Shown piece by piece: positions 24,468 through 35,643 of a DNA stretch of 64,000 nucleotides; within the stretch, counting starts at the first letter, position 1; every line of letters begins with the position of its first letter. The notes under the pieces were generated by a model. That model saw only the letters and a list, made by a program, of their open reading frames with translations. It was not told where the DNA came from and ran no database searches. The stretch spans positions 1 through 64,000 of the forward strand of contig JNDT01002331.1 in the NCBI GenBank assembly GCA_000697055.1, read 5' to 3'. Source of the stretch: Saksenaea vasiformis B4078. Its lineage: Eukaryota > Mucoromycota > Mucoromycetes > Mucorales > Saksenaeaceae. The translations under genes and the position numbers were made by a program.

Positions 24468-27163
24468 ATGCCTCTCCGCGGGGTTGCCGATCATTTTCGA
24501 ACGAAATGGCGACGACATTCATCAAGCAAGTTGTCTACTTCTGGAACAACAACAAAACCCGACGATACAACGAGACGATCATACCAACGTACAAAAAGTA
24601 AAACTTCGACGGAAGCAGAGTCAGGGGCAAAAAATGCCAAAGATCGCAAATCATCTTCATCGCCACCCAAAGATTATCCACCGAGTCCAGATACATTGCT
24701 CAATGGTATTGGTGATTATATGTTCCTGAACCAGCTCGGTCATGGTAAATTCAGCAAGGTGATGTTGGCCCAGCATTATCTGACAGGTGAAAAATTCGCC
24801 ATAAAGGTTAGGGTTTGCAGAATCATAATTTCCCTTGATATTCATTTCGTTTCTCTTATCTAGATCATTGATAAACGTATCCACGATTATCGAGTGATGT
24901 CTAGATTAGTTCGAGAAATTACGCTAATGGAAGTCATTGATCATCCAAACATCGCACATCTTTATGAAACATATGAGACAGCTGACTCGCTTTACCTCGT
25001 GATGGAATACGTGCCAGGTGTGAACCTCGAAGAACATTTGCAGCGATGTGGTGGGGCTTTGCAGGAAGAAGAAGCAAGATCGATTTTTCGGCAGATGGTG
25101 GCGGCTGTAGATTATTGCCACAGTCGATGGGTGGTACATCGTGACCTCAAGGTAAACCAAAAAAAAATTACTTTGACCATTCTTGTTTGGACTCACGCGT
25201 GATGTGCCCTCTTGGTTAGGCTCCCAACGTTCTGCTCACACCAGATGGAAATGTGAAGTTAATCGATCTCGGGTTAGGCAATCGTTTTGGGTTGCAACGT
25301 TTGAAAACGATTTGTGGTACGTAAATCCCTCCCCCCTCCCCCTTAGTTTCTCTCCCAAAAGTAAAAATGGTTCACGTTCTTGTCTGGTCTGTGCTCACCT
25401 AATCTGTAAAGGTTCCATGCTGTATTACAGCCCCGAAATTATTAGTGGCCAGAAATATATCGGTCCAGAAGTCGATTGCTGGTGTCTTGGTGTCTCGCTT
25501 TTCCGCATGACCTCTGGGTTTGAGCCATTTGCACATGCACACAGTATGTTTTACTTCCTCTGCAGGGAAAAAAGAAAAAAAATGACTAAAAAAAACGCTT
25601 TTATTTTTTTTTTATCTTTTTTCGTCAACAGCGGTGGGTGAACTGAGGAAAGACGTTGTGAGTGGCAATTATCCAATGCCTGCTCATCTTAGCGAAGGGT
25701 TACAGCGTACGATCCGAAAATGCCTCGCTGTGGATCGGAGAAGACGTATGGCACTCCAAATCGCATTACGAGATGATCCATGGCTGAATGACGACGGCCG
25801 ATTGGAGGATTTGTTTGCATCAAAACGTGGCTTTGAGGAAATTGCATCAACCGAAGTGGATGAAGTTGTGCGTTTCAAAGCGGAACGTGAGCGGGCCAAG
25901 AGACAACACTTGAAGGATTTAGAGGAGGAAAAACGAACAGGTTATCATGTGAAAAGGACGATCATCTACCATCCTATCAATCAGTCGATCTATTTTACCA
26001 GCAGCACACCACATACATCCAAAATGGAAGTGAACTTTCGCTCGCGTGAAGCCTTGCGAGCATCGTTGTTTCAAGAAATCCAAACTATCTTACACCAGGT
26101 ACGACTAGAACCTATCCACCACACACGACTTGCCGATATGAAATCCCCCCTCCATTACATCTTGCGCAAATTCAGACGACCCGATCACCTCTCACACCTG
26201 AAGAAAACGAACTCAGCTCTCAGTTTGTCCCAGTTATACCAACGTGTTACCCATGACCAGATCAATTACTATACCATACAGGCAAATGTCCGGAGTGTAT
26301 CATCTACCACAGCTGTGGATTCCGGTCGATCCTCCTTTTCCTCATTTTCGATGAACAACAGTTACCCCTATTCCCCTCAACATGGTTCCTTTGACCACCA
26401 AACCATGCAAAAAGACGAGTACGAATTGATTTTGCTGGTGCGTTCCGCGTGTGAATTACTTGGCGTCACCTACCAGCATGACACCAAGATGCGACTGACC
26501 TGTATGATGACGCTTCGTCACGGAACAATCGATAAGAACCGGGGCTCGTGGTTCTATTCGCTTATGCCGCGCGATGGTAATCACGATGGAGCAGCGTCCA
26601 CACCGACATTGCTGCAGAAGGCCCCGCGATCATCGTCCCATGATCTTGCGCAGGAAAATGGACGACGCAGCAGCAGTTTTATGGATAAACTGAGCAACAG
26701 CAGTCAGACAAAGCCCAGCCGCTGGAGTCGTCAGTTCAAACGACTTTCCATGCCACTCCATCAGTGGTCCAATTCCATCCACTTCAACTCGTCTGCAGCG
26801 ATCAGCAATCCTGGTAGCAACACCATTGGCCAGGGTAGCTTCGCTCGTACGGGTAGCCAGCAACAACTTGCACAACGTTCATCCCCTCCACCCCCACCAG
26901 AAGAACCATCCCTTGACGACAAACTGGCACAAGGCAAAGACGGGACAGCCATCTTTGTCATTGAAGCTTTCTCTGTACCAGGCAAAAACAAAGATGAACA
27001 TGGCATGCCACAAAGAATGGTGGGCATCCGTTTCTCGAAACTGAAGGGCTCTTCCAAAGTCTTCAAGTTAGCGAGTGGATGGATCAATGGCGTACTTGCC
27101 ACCAGTGTTCATGCACCAATGTACAATGAATGTTTGAGCACGGATATGGATACCTCTGCATAA
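24468..27163 (+). CDS. KA1-type Ser/Thr protein kinase (Kin1/MARK/SNF1-related) with DLG motif
   Basis: Five exons, 24468-24806, 24864-25151, 25220-25316, 25412-25543 and 25632-27163, give 795 aa. A basic Ser/Thr-rich head is followed by a kinase domain at about residues 79-350. It has the Gly loop GHGKFSKV, catalytic Lys113 (FAIK), HRD at 205-207 (VVHRDLKAPNVLL), and the magnesium motif as Asp225-Leu-Gly instead of DFG. SPE replaces APE, and GPEVDCWCLGVSLF follows. A long regulatory region ends in a KA1-like fold (AIFVIEAFSVPG and GIRFSKLKGSSKVFK), which binds acidic membranes and autoinhibits Kin1/MARK kinases. All catalytic residues are present, so it is probably active and linked to polarity or cell-surface signalling. 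The family link is firm; the exact orthologue is not. Confidence 0.87.
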
Positions 27164-27326
27164 TTCCTTCTCTTCCTATCATCATCACCATGTAATTATT
27201 TCTCATGTATACCTCTCTTTCTCTCCTCACTTGTTTTTGTTATCCCAAAGTGACAAAAAAGTGTATTTAACCATTGAAAAAGTAAAAAAAAGAAGAAAAA
27301 AAAACAACCAGCAACATTTTGCAACC

Positions 27327-27853
27327 TCATTGACCTTGGTTTTCGTCTATTGTCCATTTTGCTTCAGCCTTTAAACGATCTTGTTCTTGAATAATAGCTA
27401 GGAGATGCGAATCAGCAGGTAGGTTTTCCCGCAGTTTTCGCATTCCCCTATCCATGCCAAGCGCTCCGCCTAACGTCAATCCTGCAAACGTGCCCACTAA
27501 CCAACAGCAAAAATAAAGAATAGTTCAACAGAGAGAAAGAAGGGCAACCTAACTTACGTATTGTCATGACACCATTATACTTGTAGCCTGGTCTTCGTGC
27601 ATTACCTAGTCACCCCGTAAACGCCTGACGATTCCCCCCTTTTTTTTTTCTTTGCCACTTACTCCAGAGTTTGGCTGACATGCCTAGCGCGCCAGCACCG
27701 ATCGCAGCCTACATCGCCATGAAGCATGCAAACACGGATAGACTAACGTACCATTGTGATAAAGTTGTACATGGCGGATTTCACTGCAGGTCCCTCATTC
27801 TCTGCAGGTTTATAATTCTCTAATTCTTTCCTAAGTTGTTCGTGTGGAGTCAT
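27327..27853 (-). CDS. Small two-pass membrane protein, probably organellar
   Basis: Four short exons on the minus strand, 27853-27752, 27708-27663, 27605-27558 and 27496-27327, give 121 aa with consistent phases. The protein starts MTPHEQLRKELENY and has two small-residue-rich hydrophobic segments (MAAIGAGALGMSAKLW and LGTFAGLTLGGALGM). These are followed by a charged helical tail ending KWTIDENQGQ. Gly/Ala-rich helices with short basic loops (NARRPGYKY) resemble small mitochondrial inner-membrane proteins. I do not recognise the family and assign no function. It is head-to-head with the TMEM198-like gene, about 160 bp apart, so the two may share a promoter. Confidence 0.65.
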
Positions 27854-28013
27854 GGCAAGAAGAGCAGTGACTGTATTTCGACCAAGCAAGATCGGCTTTT
27901 CCCCACTTTGAGTTTGTTGTTTTTCGTCTCATAAACGCGAACAATGAAGTCCACAACGTGTAGGATAGACGATTATTTAAGAGGATGAATTCTTGTTTTA
28001 CTCTTGTCCCCTT

Positions 28014-29048
28014 ATGGCTTACATTCGATGGTATTTTCTTCTTTTTTGTCTTTCCATTTGGCTGAATCGCGTCTCGTCGTTGACAAGTGACACAACGCGA
28101 GAGCCACGTCCATTGGTGGATCTTTGGCACACTTCGCACAACAACACCAGTGATCCAGGAACCATAGTGCCAGCCCCTTCACCAAAAAGCACTCCTTCCC
28201 CTCCTCAGTGTAGGTGCTAACCGGTCAAGAATACCCTGCTTACAAACGCTGATTGATAGATGACCCTTACGGCCCTGGTATCCAGCCGCATTTTGCTATC
28301 GTAGCCAGCGTTTTATTTGCGTTGGGTCTGTTTCTGATGTTACTGGGATTCGCCTACTTTATCTATACGATGGCAGCCGTAGGATTTATTATCGGAGGTA
28401 AAGCGGCCCAATGCTTCGATGTTTGTCTAATCTCTACAACGATTAGCCATCATTACCTGGATTCTTCTGAGGGCTGCAGAACCTCTTGCCGGTTATCCAT
28501 CGTCTACGATTGTTTACACGGCCTCTTGCTTTGGTGGGGGCGCTTTACTGGCTGGTGTGGCTATGTACTGCTGGAAGCGTGCGATGTACGCGTTAGGGTG
28601 TAAGTTTTTCTTCTGCTTACAGTGCGATGCTAAATTAGGAAAAGTTTTGGCAGGATTCATACTCGGTATTTATATTTATTGTTGGCGAGACGATTATATT
28701 CTGCACAATGTCTATGCGCGAATGTTTACCGGTCTTGGGTTCGCTGTGTCCGGTGTTGTGGCCATGATGCTATTTGAGTTTGCTACAGCCATACTGTCAA
28801 CTTCATTAGTAGGTGCCTACGCATTTATGTTGGCTTTGGATCTCTTGGTGCACACAGGCATGGTGATTGGGCCTGCTTCTATGCTGGACGCCAACCCTCA
28901 CTTTCATCCGGTCAAGTATGAACTGAGCCATAAGATCTATGCGATGCTTAGCGGCGTTCTTGTCATGTGGATCGTTGCAAGCACTGTGCAGGCAGTCTAT
29001 AATAGAGGTCATCGCTTTGGTTTTGAACTTGTAAAGACAGGACTATAA
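28014..29048 (+). CDS. TMEM198/TM7S3-like (DUF4203) membrane protein
   Basis: Three exons, 28014-28209, 28260-28397 and 28447-29048, give 311 aa. A signal peptide (MAYIRWYFLLFCLSIWL) and a Ser/Thr/Pro-rich lumenal part with possible N-glycosylation sites (NNTS) precede about seven hydrophobic segments. The Gly-rich helices (FALGLFLMLLGFAYFIYTMAAVGFIIGG; CFGGGALLAGVAMYCW; VLAGFILGIYIYCW) match the TMEM198/DUF4203 pattern. The last segments are LVGAYAFMLALDLLVHTGMV and YAMLSGVLVMWIVASTV. Function in fungi is unknown. A 23-nt intron-like string at 28601-28623 cannot be spliced in frame, so I read through it. It is tail-to-tail with GTPase A. Confidence 0.75.
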
Positions 29049-29688
29049 ATAAACGAACCGATTTACCTGACAGTTTTCACTCATGTCCATATACAATGCA
29101 CCTAAATGGGAGACGTTTTACAGTGGCAGTGCAACATAATGAAACTATTTCTAACATGCGGCACTTTGGGATGTCATGTGGAGATAATGGTAAGCTAGCT
29201 TACCTTGAGAGATACCGCTGCAAACATGTCGTAAGCGATCCGGGGCACAGATTATTCGTATCACTTCTGCTACTGCAGAGGCCATTAAAGCAGTAGTTAA
29301 TCGGCCAACGATAAGCGGAAAAATAGAAAAGAAAAAGAAAAGCTAAATAGGCTTCTATGCAGAAACATTACTCCAAACATACGGAAGTCTATGTGTTGTG
29401 TTACAAAAGTCGCGCAACGAGATATACTCACGAAATCACATGGTGGAGTTGGCACGATCCTTACATGTCTTGGTCAGAAGGCGCCCCAACCACCTCCAAT
29501 TCTGCGGCTGCTATGTTTCTTGCGTTTTAGATTGTGATCGTCAAGATCTATAGGCACTAGGAAAACTGGTATGGTCTGATTTCACTGCACATTTAATGCT
29601 CTGAGCAAGGCCTTTATATAACAAACAAGGGACATGTTAACCTTATGGACTCAATGTACGGCAAATAGAGGAGATCACTAGACCTAAA
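29049..29688. other. 3' flank of GTPase A
   Basis: Non-coding. From about 29340 it matches the 3' flank of GTPase C at 37160-37505, including an 18-nt identical string at 29613-29630 and 37430-37447. It is therefore part of the duplicated cassette. Confidence 0.65.
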
Positions 29689-31732
29689 TCATTGACTCCA
29701 TCTTCCAAAGCAAATCCGGACCAAACGACAAAACCATCGCAAGCCGCGCCTAATCCAGCAAGGTATAAAGCAAAACCACCTCGACTTCCTTTCTCCATGC
29801 GTTTGCATATTTCTTTCCATCCCTTGCAGCGCAAGCGCCTTGCCAGTGACTTGTTCATTTTCCTTACTTAACTCGTCTAGGAATAGCTCATATTCCGACT
29901 GATATAACCAGCCAGAGCCAGGTAAGATGCTGGCTATTTGTGGATCTTAGCTTCCTTTTCATCTTACGTTTAACTTACCTTCTGCGATGCTTAGAAAGTA
30001 CCGCTTGGTAGTCTCCATGCAATGTCGACCAGCTTCTTTAATATCGGATGACGGATTCACTTCTTCCTAGTTACGATGTTACGACATCATTAAGATCACC
30101 AGCTCGTTACCTGCATAACTTCATTGTATCGTATAATTGCTGCTTTGTGCAAGTTCCTTAAGTGGGAAGCAAAACATATGTGCAATTCATCTCCAAACAT
30201 TGCAAGTAGCGTCCTTTTATTCTCTTGGTAAACGGCTTGCGGATGTCGAGGTGTCTCCTGGTCGAACAATCTAATCCCTTCATCTTGTATCTCTTTCAAT
30301 TTCGCGCCAAGGTTCGAATCAATCTCCTCTTTTTCGACAATTGATGCCTTAACATGTGCAAGTCGTCCAGTAAACTCTCTGTGTACTAACTAAGAGGTGA
30401 AAATACAGAATAAGCTGTAATAATGCTTCACAAGAGAATCTTACTTTGACTGCTTCGCTGAATTTATGTTGATCTACCAGCTCCTGTCGCGTTGGTATTT
30501 CAAGTTCCCTGTTCGCTCTGATGTCTTCCCACGTTCTGGTGATATAACGGTGATATTCGTTGGCAGGAACACCCTTATGATACTGAGATTGGAATACATA
30601 GTTCGGCTCTTTAGGTTCACTAAACCTTTGCGTATATTAGGACACTTCTCTCTTTAGAGCACTAAGTTTACCAGCGACGGAGTTCTGCCACCTTCATGTC
30701 AAATTCCTGCGGAACATAGACTCTGTCAGGTAAGGCAGTGTACTTGAAGTCAAAATAGTCATCGATACTGCTATCTCTAAGGTCTTCTGGCTAAGACGAC
30801 TTATAAGTAAAGTGACACAATAAGAAATAAAGAATACCTTGTGCATCTTCCTCCAAATTGTGGAAAACGTCTCTTGAAGCGTCTTTGACAAGCTATCGAA
30901 GGGAGTCTCACCGGTAAAATCGCGAATAGCAATCAGCAGTAGGATCTTCACTTTGGCCTTTCCTTTGCTAAATTCCGAAAACAAACCAGTTACTGTATCT
31001 CCTTTTTGACTCCCTGACTAAGCAATATAAATCTATTATTTGGCAATCCTCACTTACACTTCTAGATTTCGGGAAAGTTTGAGGTTGACTTCAAAAACCA
31101 TTTTCAGCATTTCCTCGTTAGCACCGTCATGGAGGCCGATTTGGTACTCATAAATATTCACAATTATAACTTCGCTTGTGGTAATGCAAAACAGTGCCGA
31201 TTTACGTTCGAAGTCTTTATCCTCTCCACGCTCTTGACCATCAGTTCCCTCAACATCCATCACAAGTATAGGTATTCCTCTAGCAAGTGATATCCAGATT
31301 CCCTTTGTTGTTTGACCTCGCTGTTGTCCATCCATCATTTGAAAGGACGTCCCGAAAATTTGGTTTAGAAGAGTACCTAAGATAAGACTTGCCAAATGAA
31401 CAGATTTCCATCTTCTAATGTCTGTGGTATCGACCTACTTTTACCGCTACTCTGGGAGCCCAAGATAGAGACAATGTTGTACTGACGTTCGACGTTGCCA
31501 AATCCCAGCTGCAGCATGTATGGGTGTAGTTGTTTGCTAGGACAACAAATACGTTATATCGCCGCTCCTCATTTGTTTCCCATTGCAACTGTGCATACCT
31601 CAAGTTTTGATGTTCATCCACAAGCTGCAGAGGAGTGCCAGAGTTGGGAAACTCATCCTGACTACTCATCCTTGGACTATTTTTGGCGACAGTTGATATT
31701 GAATCCATGTAGAGGAGTGGTGCGTTTTCCAT
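29689..31732 (-). CDS. Sey1/RHD3-like large GTPase A, no TM hairpin, Trp/Cys-rich tail
   Basis: Nine exons: 31732-31599, 31536-31439, 31376-31058, 30967-30838, 30790-30672, 30625-30445, 30389-30111, 30066-29979 and 29933-29689 (530 aa, all phases consistent). GTPase motifs: P-loop GSQSSGKS near residue 71, switch I QTTKGIW, switch [15 protein letters not shown], and the RD motif in AIRDFTG. The following part matches the Sey1 linker ([19 protein letters not shown]) and the first helices of the bundle ([17 protein letters not shown]). Canonical Sey1 has about 780-850 residues and a C-terminal membrane hairpin. Here the protein stops after a short helix and a Trp/Cys/Arg-rich tail ([13 protein letters not shown] then [17 protein letters not shown]). 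That tail could insert as an amphipathic helix or be palmitoylated. Upstream in-frame ATGs exist. Confidence 0.85.
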
Positions 31733-32103
31733 GGGTACCTGAAAGCACAAAAGTATCATATGAATCATATAGTGCATTACATATTGGTCACCTTACTTTA
31801 ATTTAGGGATTAGCTGACAAGAGTAAGACGAGGTAGGAAACCGATCAATCACTATTTGTCGAGTAAGAAATAAATTTAGGGCGAAAGAAGCGACGAAAAA
31901 AACATCAGTGCCAAAATGTAACAGGGCCCTGATGCTTTGTCAACAGGAATGGTATCGTGACACCTAAACGCAAACACATTTGAAAAGTTGAACTGTGTTA
32001 CAATCGTTAATCCTATAAAGCAAACATGTCTGAAACAGTATGTGATAAGGTTTTCCTTCAAAATTAATATGTATTGGTTATCCGGTGCCATGCGTGGGAG
32101 AGG

Positions 32104-32152
32104 AAGACGGACCCGGACCAAACTTTGAGAGTAAACATTACGCTAAGCCGAA
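32104..32152 (-). promoter_or_regulatory. Shared upstream block of GTPase A
   Basis: About 370 bp upstream of the A start. It shares a core around GACCAAACTTTGA then AAACATTACGCTAAGCCGA with the other five genes. Confidence 0.45.
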
Positions 32153-32159
32153 TATTTTA

Positions 32160-33060
32160 TCTTTTTCTTTTCGATGAAATTTTGGTTTTTGTTATGGCCG
32201 TGGACACACTACGTCATTTGACATATCCGCTTTAGCCCAATCTCGGGAGAAGGAGAGAAAAAAAAAAACCTGGAGGCAAAGGAAAAAAAGAGGGAAGGCA
32301 ATGAGGTGAAGCGATATGTGGAAGCGGACATGATGGGAGACGGGTGAGATTTGACACTGTGTAGCATGTCCATGGTCGTTAACCAGCCGTAGGAGACAAA
32401 AGGGTGGACCAGGCACGCTTCATGCTATCCTGTAAGGACGCGAGTGCGCGCACGCAGCGGTCCCGTTGGTAGTGGAGGACGAACTTTTGGTGCTCTTCAA
32501 GAGGGGGCGAGGAGTAGGCGGATCTCGGATAAGTGTAGGATCCGCGGGGTCAAAGTCGTGGAGACTAGAGATGTTAGCTTTAAGTGAGCAGTGAGTCCTG
32601 GTAGATATTGATTGTGGATGGCGAGGCCAATAAGTTGGCAGGCAGGGAAGGCAAGATCGAGTACACGAGCGATGATACCGATTGTTTGTAGATATTGGCG
32701 AACTTGCGGGTGTGGCAAACGCCTTCTACAGGGGATGTACAGGAGCTCGGAAAAATCGGCTGGGAGCGAGTGTAGACTTGTTGGTGGCGAAGTTTGGAGC
32801 ACCGATAGCAGTTTTGCGCAGTGGTGGAACAATGACAGTTGCAAATTCTCGCAGGACGACGGGGCAGAGGTGTCTTTAATGAGGGCACTGCTTGGTGTTT
32901 TGGCTAATGTTGTAGGCTTTGCTCGAATTTTCTGCGCTTCAGATGGCCGTGGAGCTCTGAAAATTTAACCTGGATCGCTGGGGTCTTCGCCAGGCATGAG
33001 GTTGTACTTACGGATGTGATTCTTATGGATCATGACTAGTATGCTTGTGAAACAGCACAG
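32160..33060. mobile_element. Possible inserted element in the A-B spacer
   Basis: The paralogous C-D spacer runs directly from the shared upstream block into sequence matching 33062 onward. This segment of about 900 bp is therefore extra in copy 1. It is less AT-rich than its surroundings and has overlapping long open frames on both strands. I see no terminal repeats or known transposon protein, so element type is unknown. Deletion in the other copy is the alternative. Confidence 0.35.
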
Positions 33061-33455
33061 GATGTTACTTTTTCTTCTGAAGACAGTACCGTCCATGGAT
33101 AATCTTGAAAGTTGGACGTCGTAATAATCCAGCACGTGAAGGAACGGCCGCATGGTACTTTATTTTTCTTCACTTTGCCAGAGTTGTCAACAACAGGATG
33201 TTTGGATATATATTCTCGAGAGCTTTCTCGTTTAGCAGAAGTCGCCAAGAAGAATATGAATTCGTCATATTTGACAACAATAAAGAATACACATTTTATT
33301 GGCAGGCGATACAGTGGGAAAAGAGAACAGAGCATAGGGCTACAGGTTGGCACAACATAATAGGAACAGATTCATTGAACGGATAGTTTAATAATGGAAA
33401 AGGATCGAACAGGCAAATGATATACGTTTACAGCCTACGTGATTATCGAGTGAAA

Positions 33456-35643
33456 CTAACTGATGATACACTTGCTTTGGGACTGAAGAATTTCTTCTAT
33501 ATCGGCTTTATGCTGTTCTTGCATTACTCTAACGGTTTCTTCGCGTTGTCGTTCAAGTTCGGCTTTATGCTGTTGTTGCATCATTTGGAAAGTTTCTTCA
33601 CGTTGTCGTTCAAGTTCGGCTTTATGGTCTTGTAGCATTTTTTTGATGGTTTCTTTGTGTTGTTCTTCAAGCTTTTGCATGAACATTAAAAAATAATCCT
33701 TTAAATCTGAATTAGCTTCTGGACGGTGTCTCAGACGTGTGCCTATGTCCCGCAATCTCCGTTCCTCTCCTTCATATCCTTCCTGTTTTCTGGATAACTC
33801 CTTCTGGAGTAAGTCATAAGAATCCCTGTAGGACCAATTAAATTCAGGTAGAACGCTGCCTGTATACAAATCTTAGTCTTCGTTACGTATATTTTTGATA
33901 TACCTTTTGCACCGTCCGTAAAGTAATCTTCTGCAGTTTTCAGACAAATTTGCACAGATTTAGAAGGCTCCGTTGCTTGCTGCTGCTGCATATCACCAAT
34001 GAAATGGGCTAGTCGTGCCCTCATCATCCCATCAAACATTTCAACCGCTTCTTTCCGCAGATTTTTCAGCTGATAAAGGAAGCACTCATGCAATCTTCTG
34101 TCAACACTTCCTAGCAGGTCTTCCCTCATCTCTTGGTATACGGCCTGATCGTATCGAGATGCTGCCTCATCAAATGATGCAATTGCTTCGCTGAATAGTG
34201 TTTCAAATTCCATGCCGAGAGTAGGGACAACATTCTCTTGCTCAAATAGTAATGTCTTGATCCTTTCAACTCCACTGATAAAACGCCGATAAACTCCCTG
34301 CGAAACGAAGCACAAACAAGCTATAGAGGTGCACCATCGTCAAGGCCTTACATCAAAAATTTCCTTGCATTTATGTCGAGCTAAGAGCTCCTGCTGCGTT
34401 GGTAGGTCAAGACCCCTGTCTTTGCAAATCTCGTTCCAAATTGCAGACACGTAATTGTGATATCCGTCAGCAGGAATACCCTTATGGTACCACGGACGAA
34501 ATACATAGTGAACATCGTCGGAGTAGTCGAAACTTCGCTCATATTAGCAATTTCTTTTCACAATCTCAGACGTACATGTTACGGAGAGCTCTCACTTCTT
34601 GTTCAAATGTTTCAGGAGCACGGGTCTTGTGAGCTAGGGTGGTGTACATGAAATCAAAATATTCATTGATATCGCAATTTCCGAGGCCTTCTGGCTAAAA
34701 CACGTTATGGTCTTTCATAATCAAATGAGATCAGGAATACCTTGGGAATCTTAGCCCAAATCTTCTCAAAATTACTTTGAAGTGTGTCTCGAAGGTTAGC
34801 CAGAGGAGTGCGACCAGTATAATCACGAATAATTATCATTAACAGCGTCTTTTTCTCACTAAATGGATTATTGAAGCAAGATTAATTACAATATTTCTTC
34901 TCCCCCGTTACTGAATCACGCAAACTTATTATGTCGGTAATGCTACCTACCCTCTCTGATGTTGAAAGAGCTGAACGTTTACTTCGAAAACCCTTCTTAA
35001 AGTTGACATGTTGGCACCATCGTGGAGGCCAACCTGGTGCTCCCGAAGGTTTAGGATCACGACGTCACTTGTAGCCATGGAAAACAGTGCAGATTTATGT
35101 TCAAAACCTTTATCCTCTCCGCGTTCCCGGCCATCTGTGCCCTCGACGTCCATCACAAGTATAGGCGTCCCTTTAGCACGTGATATCCAGATGCCTTTCG
35201 TTGTTTGACAGCGTTTATTTGGGTCCATCATTGCGAAGGACGTCCCAAAGAGTTCATTCAGCAGGGTGCCTAAAAGAGAGGACAGTCAAATGGATAGTTG
35301 TGCTTCTTGCGAAGCTCATGTTATTGACCTACTTTTACCACTACTCTGGGAACCCACGATGGAGACAACGTTGTATTCGAGTCCGACGTGAGCCAAGCCC
35401 CACCGAGCCATGTAGATGCCTAGCTGTTCGCTATGATGGTATAATCAATATCATTATAGGCAAGCAGTATTTGTCTTCCTATAAGAGACAGACATACGTA
35501 AAGTTCTGATGCTCATCCACAAGCTGTAGGGGAGAAATAGGCTTGATAAGCTCTTGCCAACTACTTGTCACCGACAGGGTCTCGATATCTGATAGCGAAG
35601 TCATAGTGCCGCTTACGCTTAACGGTGGTCTATTAACCTCCAT
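33456..35643 (-). CDS. Sey1/RHD3-like large GTPase B with coiled coil and CaaX box CIIS
   Basis: Eight exons: 35643-35498, 35430-35333, 35269-34951, 34858-34741, 34694-34576, 34538-34352, 34297-33904 and 33859-33456 (594 aa). Exons 7 and 8 of the A/C/E/F genes are fused here. G motifs are intact: [35 protein letters not shown]. The C-terminal part is a coiled coil with a 19-residue repeat ([12 protein letters not shown], seen twice plus partial copies) and ends in Cys-Ile-Ile-Ser. That is a farnesylation-type CaaX box in place of the Sey1 membrane hairpin. Exon 6 has one extra T near 34501 relative to its paralogues. The frame survives only if the acceptor TATGAG at 34539 is used instead of the usual GAAG, so decay or an assembly error is possible. 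An in-frame ATG at 35664 is an alternative start. Confidence 0.75.
33501..33650 (-). repeat. 57-bp tandem repeat inside GTPase B
   Basis: Two near-identical units start at 33544 and 33601, with a partial third to the left. The period is 57 bp, or 19 residues. They extend the coiled coil of GTPase B and are absent from its sister D. Confidence 0.8.

Larger units (their letters stand above)
31733..33455. other. Spacer between GTPases A and B
   Basis: Holds the promoter region of A and the 3' flank of B. The parts at 31733-32155 and from about 33062 onward match the C-D spacer. The 32160-33060 segment does not and seems inserted. Overlapping open frames on both strands inside the insertion (32497-32968) have no motif I recognise. 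Confidence 0.55.

Noticed and set aside
32497..32968. Protein-coding gene(s) in the A-B spacer
   Set aside because: Several frames on both strands are open over the same stretch, none shows a motif, and no splice model joins them sensibly.
33501..33650. Direct repeats resembling a CRISPR array
   Set aside because: Only two full units without spacers, lying inside a coding coiled coil of a eukaryotic gene.
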